The notes under the pieces are model-generated. The model was not told where the DNA came from. It worked only from the letters and a program-made list of their open reading frames with translations, and did no database searches. Positions 13,643 to 19,359 of a stretch of DNA of 19,359 bases are shown piece after piece. Within the stretch, counting starts at the first letter, position 1, and each line of letters opens with the position of its first letter. The stretch is from Bacteroidota bacterium (lineage in GTDB: Bacteria > Bacteroidota > Bacteroidia > Chitinophagales > Chitinophagaceae), in the NCBI GenBank assembly GCA_023416995.1, contig JAEZGI010000008.1, positions 1 to 19,359 on the forward strand. Direction: 5' to 3'. Position numbers and translations under genes: made by a program.

Positions 13643-15265
13643 TCAATCCATTGGGCGCTCACGAGCGACTGTATCCTGCTTCAATTGAAGTTTCAGAACC
13701 GGTGATTTTTGTTTTTTCGTGGTGATATGTACCACTCCACCGGCTGCCGAACTACCATACATTTTGGTGGCATTTTCATCCTTGACCACATTGATGCTTT
13801 CTATTATATCAGGCTCTAATTCGGATAACTGGGCCTGGCTGCTGAGTTTAACGCCGTCAACAAAAAAAAGCGGTTCGGTTGTAGCGGGCCGGAATGTTAC
13901 CGATGCAGAAGTTGTTCTTAAACCCTCACGCCCCCTGAAAACATACCTGCCCGTATCAGTTGCTGGCTTAGACAGTCGGATAGTATCGGCCTGAACCACC
14001 ACAACATCTCCCGTTCTGGCCGGCTGGCTGGAGTCAGTGTTTAATGTAAGCCGGGCCGCTCCGCGCAGCTTCACGGTCGCATTCTTCCCGGCAGTTTTAG
14101 TCGCTTTTGTATAAATTCTTATCACGCCATTTTTTCCCCTGTCTCCGTATTGCAACGTGCTTTCACCTTTCAACACATCAACAGAAGCAATGTCAGCACC
14201 ATCGAGTTGCTCAACATACCGGCGGTCCCGCACGATTTCATCTACGATATACATCACCTTCTCTATTTCCGGTAATTCGATCTCTTTTTGCTGGCCGGGC
14301 ACTGTATCTACCGGGTTGGCGGACACTGCAACTTCGTAGACTGACGACGAACCGGTTGCTGTAATAACGGTTACCTTTTCAGATGAATCCTCCATTAGCT
14401 GCGCAATGGGTGCGCGAAAGGAAAGCAATAAAATCGCGAGCAATGGTAATACAAATGCGAACCGCAAAAGGTGAATTTTTGCACTCCTGATCTTATTCAT
14501 CATCATGATTCTCTTTTTTAAAAAGGACAGGTTAAACTGGTTGGCTATACGATAAGACGCGCCACCGGCAACCTTCAATAGTAAATACTGATATTCTTTT
14601 TTATCAACGCCGTTTTGTAATACCTGTTGATCAGCGATAAACTCAAGGTTCTGACAGATCACTTTCTTGATGAGCCAGGCAGCGGGATTGTACCAGTTGA
14701 TGATACACAGCAACTCCGCCCAGATCATATCTAAGCTGTGTTTTTGCCGCACATGGATAAACTCGTGTTTGATGATTTCCTGCAACTCGGCTTCGCTGTG
14801 CTGATGTTTATTAATAAAGATGGCATTGCCAAACGAAAACGGTACAATGTCTTTATCGACCTGGTATAACTTTACAGGTTGCGACGCGATCAGTGTAGAC
14901 TGATTTTTCAGCCTTTTGTATGACCAGAATTGCAAACCTAAACGAACCAGCATCACGATCACACCGGTAACCACAAATAATAACAGCCAGGTGCGGTAAT
15001 CAGATAAATTCAGCCATCCTGCCTCGCTGAACAGTCGCGGATCAATCAAAGGTATCATGTGCACCACCTGATTGTTTGCAATCTCACCTGGTAACAACGG
15101 GTTTATGTCCACGAATGGTATGATAAAGGAAATTGCAGAATAAGCCAACAGGAACCACCGGTTCCAGGTGTAAAACGTAAGCGGGCGCAACAAAAAACGA
15201 TAGAAAAGGTAAACAACACCCAGGCTAACAGACAACTTTACGAGGTAGTTGAAAATGTCTTGCAT
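13643..15265 (-). CDS. BlaR1/MecR1-like M56 membrane peptidase with plug-like C-terminal repeats
   Basis: A 540-residue membrane protein. Four transmembrane helices lie at about 8-25, 36-52, 92-112 and 268-285, the layout of BlaR1/MecR1. The M56 zinc site HEFIH (167-171) with Glu208 in NLEFIADQQ lies in the large cytoplasmic loop. In BlaR1 the segment after the fourth helix is a penicillin-binding sensor; here residues 286-540 instead hold two copies of a TonB plug-like unit, 335-388 (MYIVDEIVRD ... SVDVLKG ... YGDRGKNGVIRIYTK) and 465-518 (LFFVDGVKL ... SINVVKD ... YGSSAAGGVVHITTK). This combination is known in Bacteroidota but its ligand is not. Activation would be expected to inactivate the BlaI repressor encoded 29 bases upstream on the same strand. 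It need not concern beta-lactams; no beta-lactamase is nearby. Confidence 0.9.
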   Translation of the reverse strand: MQDIFNYLVKLSVSLGVVYLFYRFLLRPLTFYTWNRWFLLAYSAISFIIPFVDINPLLPGEIANNQVVHMIPLIDPRLFSEAGWLNLSDYRTWLLLFVVTGVIVMLVRLGLQFWSYKRLKNQSTLIASQPVKLYQVDKDIVPFSFGNAIFINKHQHSEAELQEIIKHEFIHVRQKHSLDMIWAELLCIINWYNPAAWLIKKVICQNLEFIADQQVLQNGVDKKEYQYLLLKVAGGASYRIANQFNLSFLKKRIMMMNKIRSAKIHLLRFAFVLPLLAILLLSFRAPIAQLMEDSSEKVTVITATGSSSVYEVAVSANPVDTVPGQQKEIELPEIEKVMYIVDEIVRDRRYVEQLDGADIASVDVLKGESTLQYGDRGKNGVIRIYTKATKTAGKNATVKLRGAARLTLNTDSSQPARTGDVVVVQADTIRLSKPATDTGRYVFRGREGLRTTSASVTFRPATTEPLFFVDGVKLSSQAQLSELEPDIIESINVVKDENATKMYGSSAAGGVVHITTKKQKSPVLKLQLKQDTVARERPMD

Positions 15266-15294
15266 CAGTTACTTTTAAAACGATAATAAATTGA

Positions 15295-15651
15295 TTACTT
15301 CCCTTCAATCATATCAATGATATCCTTGAGTTCCTTAGGACTTAGTTTCTTCTGCTCAACAAAAAAGTTCACCAGGTCCTTATACGAGTTGGCAAAGTAG
15401 TTTCTCACTACATTGCTCATATAATCTTTTTTATACTCTTCCTCCGGTAATACTGGTTTATACAGGTACGTGTTCCCCACCAGGCGGCCTTTTATGAAGC
15501 CTTTCTTTTCAAGATTTTTTATGGTAGATGCCAGGGTTGTATACGGAGGCCGGGGTTCAGACATGTTGTCAAGAAATGACTTCACATTTGCTTCGCCTAC
15601 TTTATAAATTACCATCATGGCCTCTTCCTCCTGCTGCGTTAATTTATCCAT
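15295..15651 (-). CDS. BlaI/MecI/CopY-family transcriptional repressor
   Basis: A 118-residue winged-helix repressor. The N-terminal DNA-binding domain runs from MDKLTQQEEEAMMVIYKVGEA through YTTLASTIKNLEKKGFIKG (about residues 37-55, recognition helix and start of the wing), followed by the beta wing LVGNTYLYKPVLPEEEY. The C-terminal part is helical and should mediate dimerisation. The frame remains open for 36 codons upstream to a weak start, but I chose the ATG at 15649-15651 because the family begins here and because the upstream stretch carries the promoter and operators. It forms a two-gene unit with the M56 peptidase, which in the bla/mec paradigm cleaves the repressor. Two palindromes directly in front of the gene suggest autoregulation. 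Confidence 0.93.
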   Translation of the reverse strand: MDKLTQQEEEAMMVIYKVGEANVKSFLDNMSEPRPPYTTLASTIKNLEKKGFIKGRLVGNTYLYKPVLPEEEYKKDYMSNVVRNYFANSYKDLVNFFVEQKKLSPKELKDIIDMIEGK

Positions 15652-15653
15652 CC

Positions 15654-15688
15654 TACGAAGTTTTCGTAAACCTACGAATTTACCGTAG
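15654..15688. promoter_or_regulatory. Two tandem palindromic operators, probable BlaI sites
   Basis: TACGAA-GTT-TTCGTA (15654-15668) is a perfect 6+6 dyad. CTACG-AATTTAC-CGTAG (15672-15688) is a second perfect 5+5 dyad. Their centres are 19 bases apart, nearly two helical turns, so two repressor dimers could sit on the same DNA face. The first starts three bases before the blaI-like ATG. Known BlaI/MecI operators are also dyads with TACA/TGTA-type arms, so the resemblance is in kind and not in exact sequence. Assignment is inference. Confidence 0.65.
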
Positions 15689-15697
15689 AACGACCAA
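15667..15697 (-). promoter_or_regulatory. Promoter of the BlaI-like repressor gene
   Basis: On the minus strand TTG (15695-15697) is followed after 20 bases by TAGGTTTA (15667-15674), one mismatch from TAnnTTTG. The spacer is covered by the second palindrome and the -7 element lies across the junction of the two, so repressor binding would block it. Confidence 0.45.
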
Positions 15698-15747
15698 ATT
15701 AATTCCTGCTTTGTGTACGCTTGGGCTTTTTTGTGCAAATTGCGCAC

Positions 15748-16257
15748 ATGAAAAAACAATTATTGTTGCTGTTGTTGATTGGATGTTTTCAGGCTTTATT
15801 TGCTCAGGCCGGTAATGAGCCCCCTTATAAAAGGTTTCCAACGGTGCCGCCATTCAACCTGTTACAGCCAGACAGTGTAACGGTTTCCAAAGAGACCCTG
15901 GCTAAAGGCAAACCGGTTTTGATCATGTACTTCAGTCCCACCTGCGATCATTGCCAGCACCAGGTTGAAGACATGATCAAACAAAGTGATGCATTTAAAG
16001 ATATCCAGATCATCATGGCCACTTATTCACCCATGAATGAACTGGTTGATTTCATGAATACCTATGCGTTGAATCGTTTTCCTTTATTAAAGGCCGGCCG
16101 GGATACAAAGTATATGCTTCAACCTTTTTATAAGATTTCCGGATTGCCTTACCAGGCGTTGTATGATAAAAAAGGAAATCTGATCACAACTTTTGAAGGA
16201 AACGTAAAAGTGGACCAGGTGCTGCAGGCATTCCAAAAGAAAGATCAGGGCTTGTGA
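15748..16257 (+). CDS. Exported thioredoxin-fold protein
   Basis: A 169-residue protein. Residues 1-20 form a signal peptide (MKKQLLLLLL core, ending in LFAQ), so it acts in the periplasm or is membrane-associated. The mature part has a thioredoxin-like fold of the AhpC/TSA-Redoxin type: PVLIMYFSPTCDHCQHQVED (residues 56-75) carries the active-site pair Cys66-x-x-Cys69 with CDHC, and the cis-proline region is SGLPYQALYDKKGNLITTFEG. It may act as a thiol-disulfide reductase or oxidoreductase partner. Upstream in-frame TTG/GTG codons exist, but the ATG at 15748 immediately starts the signal peptide. The gene is divergent from the BlaI-like repressor gene, with about 97 bases between the starts, so the same operators might influence it; there is no direct evidence for that. 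Confidence 0.88.
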   Translation: MKKQLLLLLLIGCFQALFAQAGNEPPYKRFPTVPPFNLLQPDSVTVSKETLAKGKPVLIMYFSPTCDHCQHQVEDMIKQSDAFKDIQIIMATYSPMNELVDFMNTYALNRFPLLKAGRDTKYMLQPFYKISGLPYQALYDKKGNLITTFEGNVKVDQVLQAFQKKDQGL

Positions 16258-16277
16258 TATATCACCCGGTCACCCCT

Positions 16278-16285
16278 TACCTTTG
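16278..16285 (+). promoter_or_regulatory. -7 element of mdh
   Basis: TACCTTTG is a full match to TAnnTTTG, 38 bases before the mdh ATG. A TTG at 16252-16254 is 23 bases away, longer than the usual 19, so only the -7 part is convincing. Confidence 0.45.
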
Positions 16286-16323
16286 CTCCGCAAATAATTG
16301 ATCATTTAATAAATAGTTTCTAC

Positions 16324-17253
16324 ATGAAAGTTACCGTTGTAGGCGCAGGGGCCGTAGGTGCCACCACTGCTGATAACATCGCACGTAAAGAGCTGGCAGA
16401 AGAACTGGTGTTGCTTGATATTAAAGAAGGACTGGCGGAAGGTAAAGCTCAGGACATGATGCAGACCGCTGCACTTCTTGGATTTGACACACGCATTACC
16501 GGAAGCACCAATGATTATTCCAAAACCGCTGGCAGTGATGTGGTGGTAATCACCTCAGGGTTGCCGCGTAAACCGGGCATGACTCGTGAAGAACTGATCG
16601 GAACCAACGCCGGTATTGTCAAAACGGTAGCAGAAAACATTCTGAAATATTCTCCCGATACTATCATCATTGTTATCAGCAACCCAATGGATACGATGAC
16701 TTACCTCGCGCTTACAGCAACGGGTCTTCCAAAAAACAGGATCATTGGTATGGGTGGAACGCTTGACAGCGCCCGCTTCAAGTACCAATTGAGCCAACAC
16801 CTGGGTTGCAGCCCAGCCGATTTGAATGCATTAGTTGTTGGCGGACACGGCGATACCACCATGATTCCTTTGATAAGATTCGCAACCTGGAACAGTATTC
16901 CTGTCACCAATCTGCTTACTGCCGAGCAACAAAAACAAATTGTTGCCGACACCATGGTCGGTGGAGCCACTCTTACCAAGCTCATCGGAACCTCTGCCTG
17001 GTATGCGCCGGGTGCTGCGGGAGCCGCTCTTGTTGAAACCATTGTACGCGATGAAAAGAAACTTTTCACCTGTAGTGTATCATTAAATGGTGAATATGGT
17101 CAGAAAGACATCTGCCTGGGCGTGCCGGTTGTGATCGGTAAAAATGGCTGGGAAAAAATCGTTGATTTTGATCTCAACGATGAAGAGAAAGCATTGTTCA
17201 GCAAAAGCGCTGATGCCGTTCGCAGCATGAACGATGTTCTGAAAACTCTTTGA
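16324..17253 (+). CDS. mdh: Malate dehydrogenase
   Basis: A 309-residue NAD-dependent enzyme that interconverts malate and oxaloacetate in the TCA cycle, of the LDH-like MDH type. The NAD-binding motif is GAGAVG (7-12) with Asp32 at the end of the second strand for NAD specificity. The substrate loop PRKPGMTR (81-88) has Arg82, the residue that selects malate over lactate, where lactate dehydrogenases carry Gln. Asp148 and Arg151 in LDSARF and the catalytic His175 in GGHGDTTM complete the active site. The length and the loop fit MDH of Bacteroidota and Chlorobi. It is preceded by a -7 element and followed by a strong terminator, so it is probably a single-gene unit. The ATG at 16324 begins the first beta strand directly. 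Confidence 0.96.
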   Translation: MKVTVVGAGAVGATTADNIARKELAEELVLLDIKEGLAEGKAQDMMQTAALLGFDTRITGSTNDYSKTAGSDVVVITSGLPRKPGMTREELIGTNAGIVKTVAENILKYSPDTIIIVISNPMDTMTYLALTATGLPKNRIIGMGGTLDSARFKYQLSQHLGCSPADLNALVVGGHGDTTMIPLIRFATWNSIPVTNLLTAEQQKQIVADTMVGGATLTKLIGTSAWYAPGAAGAALVETIVRDEKKLFTCSVSLNGEYGQKDICLGVPVVIGKNGWEKIVDFDLNDEEKALFSKSADAVRSMNDVLKTL

Positions 17254-17279
17254 TATTATACAAAGCATACATGATGCAG

Positions 17280-17308
17280 AGCACCCCAAACGGGGTGCTT
17301 TTTTTTTG
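17280..17308 (+). terminator. Intrinsic terminator of mdh
   Basis: AGCACCCC (17280-17287), loop AAAC, GGGGTGCT (17292-17299), then ten T in a row (17299-17308, the first being part of the stem). It lies 26 bases after the mdh stop codon and is the strongest terminator in the window. Confidence 0.94.
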
Positions 17309-17377
17309 CCCCGGGGGCATCGTATTTGTAGGTGTGTGGTGTAACACGGACATAACCAGTCCTTAAAACTGAAAATT

Positions 17378-18043
17378 ATGAAACCGACAATTACTACTTC
17401 TAAACGACTTGCTGCCAATATATTAGCTTGCTTTGCTATAATAACCGCCATCCCAGCCTATTCCCAGCCGCCGGTACCTCCGGTATTACTCAGTTCGGGG
17501 AACAATTTGCGCGCGGAAACATCAGCTAAACTGGCAAGTTTTACAGGCAGTGCTTCCAACGGCGCATACCAGATCACCTGGGAAACTATCATGGAGGAAA
17601 ATGTGCGACAATATGAAGTTGAATACAGCCAGGATAACCGCAATTTCGAAAGGGCAGGAATTGTAAGTGCAGCAGACAAAAACATGTATGGATTTGTTCA
17701 CACGGTGGCTGCAAAACCAATTATGTTTTACCGGTTGAAAATTGTTGATGTTAGCGGTAGCAGCGTTTATTCCAATACCATCAGCGTGCATTCCGGCGCC
17801 CGTAATGCAGATTTTGTGGCGCCGACTATAATAAGAGATGGCGTTCTCAACATAACGCTGAACAACAACTATAAAAATCTACAGGTTTTTAACAGCGCCG
17901 GCATCGAGGTATTCAGAGAGTATGTTGGCGACAGAAGCGGAAACAGGATTGGATTCAATTTACCGGATCTTCCCGCAGGTCCCTATTATGTGAAACTGAT
18001 CGGCTCAGGTATTTCTATGACAAGCAGGGTAATGATTATGTAG
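17378..18043 (+). CDS. Small secreted protein with C-terminal T9SS sorting domain
   Basis: A 221-residue exported protein. A signal peptide covers about residues 1-29 (basic start, hydrophobic LACFAIITAIPAYSQ). The middle (about 48-138) has a fibronectin-III-like or immunoglobulin-like pattern, with ITWETIMEENVRQYEVEYSQ and FYRLKIVDVSGSSVYSNTI, which is a common module in Bacteroidota surface proteins. The last 70 or so residues, from VAPTIIRDGVLNI through DLPAGPYYVKLIG to SMTSRVMIM, look like the type A sorting domain that is recognised and removed by the type IX secretion system. The remaining protein after loss of both signals would be a single domain. Its target is unknown. A lipase-like gene follows after 29 bases on the same strand and may be co-transcribed. 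Confidence 0.75.
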   Translation: MKPTITTSKRLAANILACFAIITAIPAYSQPPVPPVLLSSGNNLRAETSAKLASFTGSASNGAYQITWETIMEENVRQYEVEYSQDNRNFERAGIVSAADKNMYGFVHTVAAKPIMFYRLKIVDVSGSSVYSNTISVHSGARNADFVAPTIIRDGVLNITLNNNYKNLQVFNSAGIEVFREYVGDRSGNRIGFNLPDLPAGPYYVKLIGSGISMTSRVMIM

Positions 18044-18072
18044 AAAGCTGTAAATTCAGGTAAAGTCAACCG

Positions 18073-19176
18073 ATGCCCAGAGTACTTGTCGTTGCGATTG
18101 TTCTGATACCCTTATTTTCAATCGGCCAAACAACGTTGCAACCAATATTTGATGTTGATGAATACCTGGATGGCCTTTCACTTGCATTTTATTCTTCCAG
18201 TATACCTGACTCAAACAGGCGGCATTTGATAGCTGACCCTTATAAACAAATTTTCAGGTCACCAGAAACAGGTTTCCTGAATCGCTGGACCTATTATCAG
18301 CGAAGCGACAATACCGGCTGGATCGATACGCGTGGCACCGTTAACCAGTTACCTAGCTGGCTCGGGAATTTTTATGCAGCAATGGTTCCTGCCAGCGGTA
18401 GTCTAACGCTTAATGACAGCACGAATTTTCCCTACCGTCTGGCGACTGATCCGAGAGCTATGGTACATGTTGGATGGCTGGTGGGACTGGGCCATATAGC
18501 GCCGGGGATCGTATCAATGATCAATAAACAATATGAAGAAAGCGGCACCAGGAACTTTATCCTTTTTGGACACAGCCAGGGAGCCGGCATCACTTTCCTA
18601 CTTCGATCCTACCTACACTACCTGCAACAGGATGGTAGTCTTCCAAAAGATATTATCTTAAAAACCTATTGCAGCGGGGCGCCGAAACCCGGCAACATGT
18701 ATTATGCATACGACTTTGATTTTATAACGCGGGGAGGTTGGGCATATACCATTGTGAACGCTTCCGATTGGGTTCCCGAAACCCCGTTTTCTGTGCAAAC
18801 CCTGTCCGACTTCAACACGGTAAACCCTTTTACAAATGCCAAAGTGGTTTTGAAAAAACAGAAGTTACTGGTGCGGATCGCTGGTACCTCTATTTACAAT
18901 AAGCTTAATCGTTCTACACGGAAAGCACAGAAACAGTTTACCAAATACCTTGGACACCTTGTTTATAAGCAGTCAAAAAATGTGCTTCCGCAGCTCAAAC
19001 AACCTCAATACAGCAAGGGAAATAACTATATGCGCACCGGCGTTCCCGTTATCCTCCTGGGTGATGACGAATATCACCGCAGGTTTCCTGATAGCCAAAC
19101 GAACGTTTTCATCCACCATATGTTTCAACCTTACAGTTACCTCGCGAAAAAAATCTATGCTAAAAAGAATGATTAG
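18073..19176 (+). CDS. Class 3 lipase-like alpha/beta hydrolase, exported
   Basis: A 367-residue protein with a short signal-like N-terminus (MPRVLVVAIVLIPLFSIGQ). The core matches the lipase class 3 fold: the nucleophile elbow GHSQGAG gives Ser168, preceded by strand NFILF, and YCSGAPKPGN (199-208) is the segment that in class 3 lipases follows the next strand (usual form TFGAPRVGN). The acid is probably Asp232 in VNASDWVPETP. The third catalytic residue is probably His348 or His349 in FIHHMFQPYSYL near the end, though the family form of this region differs. These enzymes hydrolyse acylglycerols or similar esters. The start ATG at 18073 lies 29 bases after the T9SS protein gene. It lacks a T9SS tail. 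Substrate is not inferable. Confidence 0.78.
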   Translation: MPRVLVVAIVLIPLFSIGQTTLQPIFDVDEYLDGLSLAFYSSSIPDSNRRHLIADPYKQIFRSPETGFLNRWTYYQRSDNTGWIDTRGTVNQLPSWLGNFYAAMVPASGSLTLNDSTNFPYRLATDPRAMVHVGWLVGLGHIAPGIVSMINKQYEESGTRNFILFGHSQGAGITFLLRSYLHYLQQDGSLPKDIILKTYCSGAPKPGNMYYAYDFDFITRGGWAYTIVNASDWVPETPFSVQTLSDFNTVNPFTNAKVVLKKQKLLVRIAGTSIYNKLNRSTRKAQKQFTKYLGHLVYKQSKNVLPQLKQPQYSKGNNYMRTGVPVILLGDDEYHRRFPDSQTNVFIHHMFQPYSYLAKKIYAKKND

Positions 19177-19187
19177 ACGTGCTGTTA

Positions 19188-19359
19188 TTACTTGCGATTC
19201 AAACGTTCGTTAACCAGCATGTTCACCTGGTTAAGGTCTATTTTATTCATGCATTTAAAATGTGCCAGCGGACATTTTTGATAACCAATCTTTGAACATG
19301 GCCGGCAATACAAACCCTTTACTTCAACAATATCAAATAGCGGTCTGACCGGTTGAGCC
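19188..19359 (-). CDS. Glycosyltransferase family 9 (heptosyltransferase-like), C-terminal end
   Basis: An open frame enters from the right edge and stops with TAA at 19188-19190; 57 residues are visible. They include EVKGLYCRPCSKIGYQKCPL followed by AHFKCMNKIDLNQV, with four Cys, which closely resembles the C-terminal cysteine-bearing segment of GT9 enzymes such as heptosyltransferases that build lipopolysaccharide core sugars. The gene is convergent with the lipase-like gene, with only 11 bases between the stop codons and no visible hairpin. The call rests on this short end alone, so the subfamily is uncertain. Confidence 0.7.
   Translation of the reverse strand, partial: AQPVRPLFDIVEVKGLYCRPCSKIGYQKCPLAHFKCMNKIDLNQVNMLVNERLNRK

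Noticed and set aside
13643..15651. A beta-lactam resistance locus based on the BlaI/BlaR1-type pair
   Set aside because: No beta-lactamase or penicillin-binding protein is adjacent and the sensor lacks the penicillin-binding domain, so only the general regulator type is claimed.
15732..15748. TGTGC/GCACA dyad just before and including the first base of the thioredoxin-fold gene start
   Set aside because: Only five base pairs with a seven-base loop; too short to claim as an operator or translation-control hairpin.
15652..15759. 36-residue N-terminal extension of the BlaI-like repressor
   Set aside because: The extension overlaps the palindromic operators and promoter and has no family counterpart; MDKLTQQEEE is the normal start.
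17309..17319. GCCCCGGGGGC palindrome after the mdh terminator
   Set aside because: A short GC run that can arise by chance; no spacing or T-run suggests a function.

Overview
The window reads as an ordinary chromosomal segment of a Bacteroidota bacterium, most likely in or near the family Chitinophagaceae. The evidence is a SusC/FecA-like TonB-dependent receptor, a secreted protein with a C-terminal type IX secretion sorting domain, an M56 peptidase carrying TonB plug-like repeats, a long-form IspH, and many promoters of the Bacteroidota type (TAnnTTTG at -7, in several cases with TTG about 19-20 bases upstream). Start codons lack Shine-Dalgarno sequences, as is usual in this phylum. The taxonomic placement is inference from protein style; no marker gene is present. 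I see no tRNA, rRNA, CRISPR array, insertion sequence, integrase, toxin-antitoxin or defence gene, and no gene-free stretch longer than about 250 bases.

Layout. 1-2004 (+): 3' part of a TonB-dependent outer-membrane receptor, closed by a near-perfect bidirectional terminator. 2084-4247 (-): a three-gene run, ddl (D-Ala-D-Ala ligase), a membrane-anchored triple-PASTA protein and a single-domain rhodanese. 4320-4433 is a structured intergenic region. 4434-4781 (-) and 4841-5839 (+): a divergent pair, a 2[4Fe-4S] ferredoxin and a LuxC-like acyl-CoA reductase, with overlapping promoters. 6084-7571 (+): a DegP/HtrA-type periplasmic protease with a long structured leader, convergent with a cytoplasmic GH13 amylase-family enzyme (7712-8995, -). 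9149-10384 (+): IspH of the MEP isoprenoid pathway, then a META-domain lipoprotein (10445-10876, +). 10947-13546 (-): efp, accB and accC, the translation factor EF-P followed by two subunits of acetyl-CoA carboxylase, ended by a strong terminator. 13643-15651 (-): a BlaI-type repressor and a BlaR1/MecR1-like M56 membrane peptidase, with two palindromic operators overlapping the promoter. 15748-16257 (+): an exported thioredoxin-fold protein. 16324-17253 (+): malate dehydrogenase with a textbook terminator. 17378-19176 (+): a small T9SS-exported protein and a class 3 lipase-like protein. 19188-19359 (-): the C-terminal end of a GT9 glycosyltransferase.

How the genes fit together. Most are housekeeping: peptidoglycan precursor synthesis (ddl), envelope quality control (HtrA), isoprenoids (IspH), fatty acid initiation (AccB/AccC), translation (EF-P) and the TCA cycle (Mdh). 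The more distinctive parts are the EF-P, whose modification loop lacks the usual PGKG sequence and has Arg at the expected Lys position; the BlaI/M56 sensor pair, with a duplicated plug-like domain where BlaR1 has a penicillin-binding sensor; the divergent LuxC-like reductase/ferredoxin pair; and several unusual non-coding structures, notably interleaved palindromes ahead of accB. I found no clear large undescribed system; the strongest leads are these local peculiarities.
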